Positions 1-5,554 of a stretch of 6,542 bases of DNA are shown piece after piece (position 1 is the stretch's first letter; each line of letters opens with the position of its first letter). The notes beneath the pieces were generated by a model that saw nothing but the letters and a program-made list of their open reading frames with translations, did not search any database and was not told the DNA's origin. The position numbers were made by a program, and so were the translations under genes. The DNA comes from Actinomycetes bacterium (GTDB taxonomy: Bacteria; Actinomycetota; Actinomycetes; Actinomycetales; Cellulomonadaceae). The stretch is taken from NCBI GenBank assembly GCA_023428465.1, contig JAEYXM010000045.1:1-6542 (forward strand), given 5' to 3'.

Positions 1-79
1 CCGGGACACCGGCCCGGTCCCGGTCGTCGATGCCGACCACGCCGGCCGGCCCGCCGATACGGGCGACGGCCCGCGCCCG

Positions 80-577
80 GTGCTCGACGACGTCGTCCGC
101 GCGCTGCTGCCCGGTCTGCTGCGCTACGCGACGGTCCTGACGGGCGACGGGCACGTCGCCGCCGACATCGTGCAGGAGGTCCTGCTGCGGGCCCACGTCC
201 GGTGGGCGCGCATCCGCCTGCTCGACCGGCCCGACCTGTACCTCAAGCGCATGGTCACCAACGAGCACCTCTCGTGGCGCCGCCGGTGGCACGTGCGGAC
301 GGTCCGGCCCGCCCCCGACGACGTGCTCGCGGCGCACGCCGCACCGGCGGGCAACCACGCCGACGCCGTGGCGGAGGACGCCGCGATGTGGCAGCACCTC
401 GCCGCCCTGCCGCCACGGCAGCGCGCCGTGCTCGTGCTCCGTTACTACGAAGGCCTCGCCGACACCGAGATCGCCGCCGTCCTGGGCACGTCGAGTGCGA
501 CGGTGCGCTCGCACGCCTCCCGCGCCCTGGCCGCACTCCGCCAGACAGACCTCACGAACGCCCCGGAGAGACGATGA
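80..577 (+). CDS. SigE-family (ECF-like) RNA polymerase sigma factor; true start may lie upstream of the window
   Basis: This is a compact two-domain sigma factor that would direct core RNA polymerase to a small regulon. Counting from GTG 80, region 2 spans about residues 11-75, with LLRYATVLTG, an acidic VQEVLLRAH helix and the basic end SWRRRW. Region 4 spans about 104-155, with LPPRQRAVLVLRYYEGL followed by a helix-turn-helix (TEIAAVLGTSSATVRSHASR). This closely matches the actinobacterial SigE family, usually about 160-180 residues. The start is unsettled. GTG 80 gives a near-complete family core but has no Shine-Dalgarno sequence, and the frame stays open to base 2 with coding-like base use, so an N-terminal extension may begin outside the window. 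The stop overlaps the next start (ATGA, 574-577), which implies translational coupling to the membrane protein downstream. Family assignment is firm; the inducing signal is unknown. Confidence 0.92.
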   Translation: MLDDVVRALLPGLLRYATVLTGDGHVAADIVQEVLLRAHVRWARIRLLDRPDLYLKRMVTNEHLSWRRRWHVRTVRPAPDDVLAAHAAPAGNHADAVAEDAAMWQHLAALPPRQRAVLVLRYYEGLADTEIAAVLGTSSATVRSHASRALAALRQTDLTNAPERR

Positions 578-1329
578 AGGAGCACCGCGGGGCCCCCGAG
601 CCCCAGGAGACCGCACCTGCGTACGAGCCCGACGACGAGCTCGCCCGCCGGATCACCCGTGCCCTGCGCTCGCGTGAGGTCCGCACGCCCGAGCCGGGGT
701 TCGTCGCCCGGCGCGTGGAGAGCGAGCTCGCCCGGCTGGCCGGCCGCGCGGCGCCGACCGCCACGCGCCGTCACGGGGCTCGCCGTCGCGGGGGGCGGAT
801 CGCCGTCGCCGGCGTCGCGACCGGGGTGCTGGCCGTCGGCGTCGCGGGCGCCGCGGCCGCCGCGGACCCGTACTCCGAGGTGGCGCGGGCCGTCGAGTCG
901 GCCGTCCAGGCGCTCGGCATCGACTGGTCACCGATGCCCGAGGGTTACACGCGCGACCAGTACGACGCGTTCTGGGCGTCCGACTACACGAACGACGACG
1001 TCGCGGCGCTCGCCGAGCTGTGGAACACCGACCTGATCGAGACCAAGTCGACGATCGGGCAGATGCTGCTGGACGGCGAACCGGTGCCGATGGCGCCGGG
1101 CAGCGCACCGGTGGGGACCGACCAGGGCATCTGGTCGACCCTGCCCGACGGCTACACGCGCGAGCAGTACGAGGCGTTCTGGGGCGCCGGCTACACGCCC
1201 GAGGACGTGGCCGCGCTCAGCGACCTGTGGGACCTGGACGACACGGAGACGAAGGCGCGCGCGGGTCAGATGCTCCTGGACGGCGAGCCCGTGCCGATCG
1301 CCCCGGGCAGCACCCCGGTGGCCCCCTGA
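574..1329 (+). CDS. Predicted single-pass membrane protein with two 47-residue FW/YT/LW repeats; putative anti-sigma or sigma regulator
   Basis: I do not recognise this as a named family. The 251-residue product has a hydrophilic N-terminal part (about 1-75) with charged helices, for example DDELARRITRALRSRE. A basic stretch (RRHGARRRGGR) precedes one hydrophobic segment (about 76-97), and the rest is acidic and predicted to lie outside. That outer part carries two copies of a repeat, F133-P179 and F202-P248, each preceded by a (M/L)P(E/D)GYTR(D/E)QY lead-in; the period is 69 residues. ATG 574 is chosen because it overlaps the sigma stop (ATGA) and has GGAGAG at 565-570. The frame is open further upstream, but that part lies inside the sigma gene. 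Position and topology resemble a membrane anti-sigma factor, yet no zinc-binding HxxxCxxC motif is present in the cytoplasmic part. The regulatory role is therefore inferred from gene order and topology. The repeats probably act as an outside sensor or binding module. Confidence 0.88.
   Translation: MKEHRGAPEPQETAPAYEPDDELARRITRALRSREVRTPEPGFVARRVESELARLAGRAAPTATRRHGARRRGGRIAVAGVATGVLAVGVAGAAAAADPYSEVARAVESAVQALGIDWSPMPEGYTRDQYDAFWASDYTNDDVAALAELWNTDLIETKSTIGQMLLDGEPVPMAPGSAPVGTDQGIWSTLPDGYTREQYEAFWGAGYTPEDVAALSDLWDLDDTETKARAGQMLLDGEPVPIAPGSTPVAP
970..1317 (+). repeat. Two coding copies of the 47-residue FW/YT/LW repeat
   Basis: Copy 1 is 970-1110 and copy 2 is 1177-1317, each 141 bp, so the start-to-start distance is 207 bp. 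The two units align without gaps, sharing FW, YT, DVAAL, LW, ETK, GQMLLDGEPVP and APGS. They belong to the same repeat family as the three copies in the next gene. Confidence 0.9.
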
Positions 1330-1400
1330 CGGGTCCTCCGATGGCTCGCACCAGGCGTCCGGCCCGGCCGTGCCTGCACCGATCCGACACGACCGGGCAC

Positions 1401-1427
1401 CAACCATTCGGGGTCGGGCGTCGTCTA
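1401..1427 (+). promoter_or_regulatory. Candidate ECF-type promoter for the exported repeat protein
   Basis: CAACC at 1401-1405 and CGTCTA at 1422-1427 are separated by 16 nt. An AAC-containing -35 and a CGTC-type -10 at this spacing are typical of actinobacterial ECF sigma promoters. Transcription would begin near 1433-1436, about 30 nt before ATG 1466, leaving room for the GGAGGA ribosome site. That the sigma factor at 80-577 uses this site is inference. Short motifs occur by chance, so confidence is moderate. Confidence 0.42.
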
Positions 1428-1454
1428 TGCCAGTGACAGCACCGCCCAGTGTGT

Positions 1455-1460
1455 GGAGGA
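1455..1460 (+). promoter_or_regulatory. Strong ribosome binding site GGAGGA that fixes the ATG 1466 start
   Basis: GGAGGA lies 5 nt before ATG 1466. The only other nearby in-frame ATG (1427) overlaps the promoter candidate and has no such site, so 1466 is the better start. Confidence 0.8.
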
Positions 1461-1465
1461 CGACG

Positions 1466-2191
1466 ATGAAGCCCAGGAAGATCCGACCCAGCCGCCGCCG
1501 CATCATCGCGGGGAGCGTCATCGCCGCGACGCTGTCCGCCGGCGGCGCCGGAGCCGCCATGGCCACCGGTGCCTCGCTGAACCCGTGGGCCGTGGACGAC
1601 CCCGGTCCCGCAGCCGAGACGCTCGCCTCCGCGGCCTTCTGGGGCGCGGGCTACACCGCCCTGGACCTCGAGGCGCTCGCCGAGCTGTGGCAGGTGGACG
1701 CCGCCGAGGCGGAGGTCGCCGCCGGCACCGCCATCCTCAAGGGCGAGATGCTGCCGATCGCGCCGAACTCCACGGCCGTCGACGAGGCCGACCCCGCCGC
1801 CGCCGCCGATGCCGCCGCCGATGCCGCCGCCGACACCGTGCGGATCATGGCGTTCTGGGACGCGGGCTACACGTTCGAGGACCTCGGGGTGCTCACCGAC
1901 CTGTGGCAGATGGAGCCGATCGAGGCGAAGGCGATCGCGGGCCAGATGATCCTCGACGGCGAGGCGCTGCCGATCGAGCCGGGCAGCACCCCGCTCGCCG
2001 ACCCGGAGGCGTACCAGGAGGGCCAGCGGTACATCGCGTTCTGGGACGCGGGCTACACGTTCGAGGACGCCACCGTCCTCGCCGAGCTGTGGGCCCTCGA
2101 CGTGAACGAGACCAAGGCCACGGCCGGGCAGATGATCCTCGACGGCCAGGCCCTGCCGATCCCGCCCGGAGGCACCCCCGCGGCGTCCTGA
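1466..2191 (+). CDS. Predicted exported protein made of three 47-residue FW/YT/LW repeats
   Basis: This protein has no function I can name. The 241-residue product opens with a basic n-region (KPRKIRPSRRR) and a hydrophobic stretch (about 13-35), which reads as a signal peptide. SRRRII resembles a twin-arginine motif, so Tat export is possible. AMA (31-33) is a plausible cleavage site, but an uncleaved anchor cannot be excluded. The mature part is almost entirely repeats: F58-A104, F130-P176 and F192-P238. The first and second are separated by an Ala/Asp linker (about 109-123). Copy 1 is the most divergent (KGEMLPIAPNSTA); copies 2 and 3 are nearly identical at their start, even in DNA. There are no cysteines. 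It shares its repeat with the membrane protein encoded at 574-1329, which suggests a secreted ligand, competitor or partner of that protein. It has its own promoter candidate and ribosome site. The amidoligase gene follows after 43 bp. Confidence 0.87.
   Translation: MKPRKIRPSRRRIIAGSVIAATLSAGGAGAAMATGASLNPWAVDDPGPAAETLASAAFWGAGYTALDLEALAELWQVDAAEAEVAAGTAILKGEMLPIAPNSTAVDEADPAAAADAAADAAADTVRIMAFWDAGYTFEDLGVLTDLWQMEPIEAKAIAGQMILDGEALPIEPGSTPLADPEAYQEGQRYIAFWDAGYTFEDATVLAELWALDVNETKATAGQMILDGQALPIPPGGTPAAS
1799..1834 (+). repeat. 12-bp tandem repeat, three units, encoding (AAAD)3
   Basis: Three consecutive units of GCCGCCGCCGAY encode Ala-Ala-Ala-Asp three times in the linker between the first and second protein repeats. 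Because the unit is a multiple of three, gain or loss by slippage would change linker length but keep the frame. Confidence 0.85.
1850..2068 (+). repeat. 33-bp perfect direct repeat at 1850-1882 and 2036-2068
   Basis: The two segments, encoding AFWDAGYTFED, are identical at all 33 bases, including silent positions, and diverge on either side. They open the second and third repeats of the exported protein. This fits recent duplication or gene conversion between these two copies. Confidence 0.85.
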
Positions 2192-2234
2192 TCGACCACC
2201 CTCACGACACCGGGACGAGGAGACGGGCGCACAC

Positions 2235-3341
2235 GTGACCGAGCTGCCCATGCGCACGGGGTTCGAGGTCGAGCTGCTGGCACCCGCCGGCTCCGACCGG
2301 CAGGTGCTGGCGGACGCCATCGCCGAGCGGTTCCGCGGCTGCGTGCACCGCTCGTTCCACATGGACTCCGAGCCGTCTCCCGTCCCGGGCGTCGGGGTGT
2401 TCCGTCACCTCACGCCCGCCTTCGACGTCGTCGACGCGGCCGGGCTTCCGGTGGCGCGGCTCGTGGACGACAGCACGATCGAGGCGGACCTCGCCCCGGT
2501 GCCCGGCCGCCCGTCCGGGCGCGGGCACCGGGGCTGGTTCCGCGTGCTCTGCGACGACGCGCGCCTGCTGCGCCTCGTCGAACGCCACATCGACCCGTCG
2601 GCACCCCTGGCGACGGTCCTCGACCCGGTCGCGGACCTCTTCGGGGTCCGGGTGGACCTGTTCCCGGAGGCGGCCCGGGTGAACGACCACACCGGGGCGA
2701 CCATCGCCGTGGCCATGTCGTTGCCCGCGGGCCGCGAGCGCCCGTGCGAGATCGTCACCCCGCCGCTGTCCGCCGGGCACACGGCCGCGCTGGAGGCGCT
2801 CCTGACCCCGGCGCGGGACCTCGGGTTCGTCGTGCCCCGGGAAGCGGCCGTGCACCTGCACGTCGACGGGGAGCCCTTCCGCACGCCGTCCGCGTTCGCG
2901 AACGTCGTCCGGCTGTTCGGGCTGTGGCGTGACCCGCTGTGGCACGCGCTGGGCACCAACCCTGCGTGCCGTCGCCTGGCCCCGTTGCCCGGCCCGCTCC
3001 TGGAGCTCGTGGACCGTGACTGGACGGGCGGCGTCGGGACGTCGGGACGGGCCGGGGCCGACGGGTGGAAGGCCCTGCGCGCGGCGGTCCGCGCCGTCGG
3101 GATCACCAAGTTCGCGGACGTGAACCTCACCCAGCTGGTCGCGGAGCGGCCGGTGCGGGACACGGTGGAGGTGCGCATCCTGCCGGGCGAGATCGAGGGT
3201 CCGGCGGTCGTGGCGCGTGCCGCACTCGTCCAGGGACTCCTGCGGCGTTGCCTGCGGCCCGAGCCGATCCCGGCCCCCGGTGTCCGCGCCGCACACGACC
3301 CGCGAGCGGCGCTCGACGACCTCGCCGGGGTGGCGGCCTGA
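2235..3341 (+). CDS. Amidoligase family protein (glutamine-synthetase-like COOH-NH2 ligase)
   Basis: The product is a predicted ATP-dependent ligase joining a carboxyl to an amino group; its substrate is unknown. Motifs over 368 residues fit the family: GFEVELL near the N-terminus (9-15, the GxExE strand), CEIVTPPL (171-178), VHLHVD (206-211, with H207 and H209), VNLTQL (296-301), and VEVRILPG (311-318, with E312 and R314), which matches the closing E-x-R strand. The acidic and His residues would bind metal and ATP. No signal peptide or membrane segment is seen, so it should act in the cytoplasm. GTG 2235 is preceded by GAGGAG (2217-2222) at a longish 12 nt; ATG 2250 is less likely because it leaves only three residues before GFEVE and lies further from that site. 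The gene begins 43 bp after the exported repeat protein with no terminator between, so cotranscription is likely. The usual amidoligase partners (glutamine amidotransferase or AIG2-like cyclotransferase) are absent from this window. Confidence 0.85.
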   Translation: MTELPMRTGFEVELLAPAGSDRQVLADAIAERFRGCVHRSFHMDSEPSPVPGVGVFRHLTPAFDVVDAAGLPVARLVDDSTIEADLAPVPGRPSGRGHRGWFRVLCDDARLLRLVERHIDPSAPLATVLDPVADLFGVRVDLFPEAARVNDHTGATIAVAMSLPAGRERPCEIVTPPLSAGHTAALEALLTPARDLGFVVPREAAVHLHVDGEPFRTPSAFANVVRLFGLWRDPLWHALGTNPACRRLAPLPGPLLELVDRDWTGGVGTSGRAGADGWKALRAAVRAVGITKFADVNLTQLVAERPVRDTVEVRILPGEIEGPAVVARAALVQGLLRRCLRPEPIPAPGVRAAHDPRAALDDLAGVAA

Positions 3342-3360
3342 TCCCCGTTCGACCGGGCGC

Positions 3361-3375
3361 CACACAACGGGTGTG
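3361..3375. promoter_or_regulatory. Small perfect inverted repeat CACAC-N5-GTGTG
   Basis: CACAC (3361-3365) and GTGTG (3371-3375) flank a 5-nt spacer in the 77-bp gap between the amidoligase and the thioredoxin/NHL gene. It could be a small operator. The arms are too short and there is no T tract, so it is not a terminator. A chance match is quite possible. Confidence 0.2.
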
Positions 3376-3418
3376 AACGGCCGGCATACGCACGGCCGCC
3401 ATCGTGTTCACTACCCAT

Positions 3419-5413
3419 GTGACCGCCACGAGCCCCACCCGCCTGCCCCGCGTCCGTGCGTCCGAGCTCGTCGGTCGCGGCTGGCTGAACACCGGGGGCC
3501 GCGACGTCGCGCTCGCGGACCTGCGCGGCAAGGTCGTCGTCCTCGACTTCTGGACGTTCTGCTGCATCAACTGCCTGCACGTCCTCGACGAGCTGCGTGA
3601 GCTCGAGGAGGCCTACCGCGACGTCCTCGTGATCATCGGGGTGCACTCGCCGAAGTTCGTGCACGAGGCCGACCCGGTCGCGCTCGCCGCCGCCGTCGAC
3701 CGGTACGAGGTGCACCACCCCGTGCTCGACGACCCGGACCTGACCACGTGGTCGGCGTACTCGGCGCGCGCGTGGCCGACGCTCGTCGTCATCGACCCGG
3801 AGGGGTACATCGTCGGGCACATGGCCGGCGAGGGGCACCGGCACAACCTCGAGATCCTGGTCCGCGAGCTGGTCACCGAGCACGAGGCCACGGGCACCCT
3901 GCACCGCGGCGACGGCCCCTACGTGCCGCCGCCCGCGACGTCGGGCACGCTGCGGTTCCCCGCCAAGGTGATCCGGCTGGCCAACGGGAACCTCCTGGTG
4001 GCCGACGCCGGGCACCACAGCCTCGCCGAGCTCGCGCCCGACGCCGAGACCCTGATCCGGCGCATCGGCTCCGGCGAGCGTGGCTTCGCCGACGGCGGAC
4101 CCGGTGACGCGCGCTTCAGCGAGCCGAACGGGCTGTGCCTGCTGCCGGGTGAGGTCGCCGCGCGCGTCGGGTACGACGTCGTCGTCGCCGACACCGTCAA
4201 CCACGCGCTGCGCGGCGTGCGGCTCGCCGACGGGCGCGTGACGACCCTCGCGGGCACGGGCGAGCAGTACATGGTCGGCGGGCCCGACAACGGCACGCAC
4301 GCGGACGGGCCGCTCGGCATGCGGCTGTCCTCGCCGTGGGACGTCGTGTGGTGGCCGAACCCCGGGATCGTCGCGGTCGCCATGGCCGGCAACCACACCC
4401 TGTGGGGCTTCGCCCCCGACGGCGGCCGGGTGGCGCCCATCGCCGGCACGATGAACGAGGGCCTGCAGGACGGGCCGCTCCGCGAGGCGTGGTTCGCGCA
4501 GACGTCGGGCCTCGCCGTCGGCGACCCCGAGCGCGACGGCCGGCTGTGGCTCGCGGACTCCGAGGTGTCGGCGCTGCGCTGGGTCGACCCCCGGCCGCCC
4601 GAGCCCGGGGGGGAGCCCGGGCTCGAGGGCGCCCTGGGCGGGGCGGGCGCGCTGGGCGAGGGGATCCTCGGCCCGCAGAGCCGGGTGGGGACCGCCGTCG
4701 GGCAGGGGCTGTTCGACTTCGGGCACCGCGACGGGCCCGCGGACCAGGCGCTGCTGCAGCACCCGCTGGGCGTCGCCGTCCTGCCCGACGGGAGCGTCGC
4801 GATCGCCGACACGTACAACGGCGCGGTGCGCCGGTACGTCCCGGCTGCGGTCGCCGGGGAGGCCGGCGGCGAGGGGCCGGGCGAGGTGACGACCCTCGCG
4901 CGCGACCTCGCGGAGCCCTCCGGCCTGCTCGTCGAGCCGCGCGACGACGGCGGGCTCGACCTGCTCGTCGTGGAGTCCGCCGCACACCGGATCACGCGCC
5001 TGTCGCTCCCGGCACGGCTCGCCGGCGAGATCCTCGACGCCGGCGCGCACCGCACGCAGCGCCCCGAGTCGGCGATCGGGTCGGGCGAGGTGACCCTCGA
5101 CGTCGTCTTCACGCCCGCACCCGGGCAGAAGTACGACGACCGCTACGGCCCCTCCACGCGCCTGCAGGTGTCCGCGTCCCCGCCCGAGCTCCTGCTCGAC
5201 GGCGCGGGCGACGACGTCCCGCTCACGCGCGTGCTGCGGATCAACCCCGACGTGGCGGGCGGCGTCCTGCACGTGACCGCGCAGGCGGCGTCCTGCGACG
5301 CGGACCCGGCCATCGAGTACCCCGCGTGCCACCTCAACCAGCAGGACTGGGGCGTGCCCGTGCGGGTCGTCGACGGCGGTCCGGCCACCCTGGCGCTCCC
5401 GCTGCACGGGTGA
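3419..5413 (+). CDS. Thioredoxin-like/NHL-repeat fusion protein (NHLRC2-like)
   Basis: This is a predicted cytoplasmic protein combining a thioredoxin-fold domain with a beta-propeller, the layout of the NHLRC2 family, whose biochemical role is unsettled. Numbered from GTG 3419 (664 residues), the thioredoxin-like domain is about 18-155, with WTFCCINC (45-52; C48, C49, C52) and the cis-proline loop AWPT (118-121). Six NHL-type blades follow at about 192, 254, 318, 376, 460 and 515, recognisable as VADAGHHSL, VADTVNHAL, AMAGNHTLWGF, LADSEVSAL, IADTYNGAV and VESAAHRI. The last 110 residues form a beta-rich domain with two cysteines (626, 637). A Gly/Glu-rich loop (about 393-423) interrupts the propeller. 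No signal peptide is seen. GTG 3404 is an alternative start adding five residues; neither start has a clear ribosome site, so a leaderless message is possible. The CCINC motif suggests redox activity, but that is inferred from the family. Confidence 0.92.
   Translation: MTATSPTRLPRVRASELVGRGWLNTGGRDVALADLRGKVVVLDFWTFCCINCLHVLDELRELEEAYRDVLVIIGVHSPKFVHEADPVALAAAVDRYEVHHPVLDDPDLTTWSAYSARAWPTLVVIDPEGYIVGHMAGEGHRHNLEILVRELVTEHEATGTLHRGDGPYVPPPATSGTLRFPAKVIRLANGNLLVADAGHHSLAELAPDAETLIRRIGSGERGFADGGPGDARFSEPNGLCLLPGEVAARVGYDVVVADTVNHALRGVRLADGRVTTLAGTGEQYMVGGPDNGTHADGPLGMRLSSPWDVVWWPNPGIVAVAMAGNHTLWGFAPDGGRVAPIAGTMNEGLQDGPLREAWFAQTSGLAVGDPERDGRLWLADSEVSALRWVDPRPPEPGGEPGLEGALGGAGALGEGILGPQSRVGTAVGQGLFDFGHRDGPADQALLQHPLGVAVLPDGSVAIADTYNGAVRRYVPAAVAGEAGGEGPGEVTTLARDLAEPSGLLVEPRDDGGLDLLVVESAAHRITRLSLPARLAGEILDAGAHRTQRPESAIGSGEVTLDVVFTPAPGQKYDDRYGPSTRLQVSASPPELLLDGAGDDVPLTRVLRINPDVAGGVLHVTAQAASCDADPAIEYPACHLNQQDWGVPVRVVDGGPATLALPLHG
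4601..4624. repeat. GC-rich inverted repeat with a G7 tract inside the NHL gene
   Basis: GAGCCCGGG (4601-4609) and CCCGGGCTC (4616-4624) form a perfect 9-bp inverted repeat with a 6-nt loop. A run of seven G (4607-4613) falls across it. It lies within the coding sequence for the Gly/Glu-rich propeller loop. The reading frame continues cleanly through it. Confidence 0.75.
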
Positions 5414-5459
5414 TCATGGCGGTCCGGAGGCGTTTGCGCAGGTCCGCCGCCTGTAACCG

Positions 5460-5488
5460 GTGAATCCTGATCACTTCCGTACTACCGT
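5460..5488 (+). promoter_or_regulatory. Weak promoter candidate for the ThiD-like kinase gene
   Basis: GTGAAT (5460-5465) and TACCGT (5483-5488) are separated by 17 nt. Each matches the housekeeping consensus at only three of six positions. The 141-bp gap (5414-5554) after the previous stop makes a separate promoter reasonable, and this is the best candidate I see. No convincing terminator is visible in the gap. Confidence 0.25.
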
Positions 5489-5537
5489 GGGTTCCTTCAC
5501 CGCACGACGTCAATGCCGACGCCGTGCGGCCTCGGCC

Positions 5538-5546
5538 AAGGGGGGG
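5538..5546 (+). promoter_or_regulatory. Ribosome binding site AAGGGGGGG supporting the GTG 5555 start
   Basis: A purine-rich AAGGGGGGG tract ends 8 nt before GTG 5555. The upstream in-frame ATG at 5513 has no comparable site, so the shorter reading is preferred. Confidence 0.55.
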
Positions 5547-5554
5547 TCGATGCA

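Larger units (their letters stand above)
1637..2179 (+). repeat. Three coding copies of the 47-residue FW/YT/LW repeat
   Basis: Copies are at 1637-1777, 1853-1993 and 2039-2179, each exactly 141 bp. Across these and the two copies in the upstream gene, 14 of 47 positions are invariant: F1, W2, Y6, T7, D10, L14, L17, W18, E24, G30, L34, G36, P40 and P43. Spacing between copies varies (216 and 186 bp), so the linkers differ while the unit length is fixed. Confidence 0.9.

Noticed and set aside
202..573. Upstream extension of the membrane-protein frame through the sigma gene
   Set aside because: This part overlaps the sigma factor in another frame and translates to Arg/Pro/Ala-rich sequence. 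The ATGA overlap and GGAGAG favour a start at 574.
3344..3371. CCCGTT/AACGGG inverted repeat after the amidoligase as a terminator
   Set aside because: A 6-bp stem with a 16-nt loop and no T run is not convincing.
2405..5407. A 1000-residue open frame on the - strand
   Set aside because: It is antisense to the amidoligase and NHL genes, both of which show clear family motifs. Its translation is Arg/Gly/Val-rich without recognisable domains, as expected for a shadow frame in very GC-rich DNA.
5428..5452. AGGCG/CGCCT inverted repeat as a terminator after the NHL gene
   Set aside because: The stem is 5 bp with a 15-nt loop and no T tract, which is too weak for an intrinsic terminator.
5411..5473. 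Two TGATCA palindromes (5411-5416 and 5468-5473) as a possible paired operator
   Set aside because: The first includes the stop codon of the NHL gene, the spacing is 57 bp, and flanking bases share nothing. A chance occurrence is the simpler reading.
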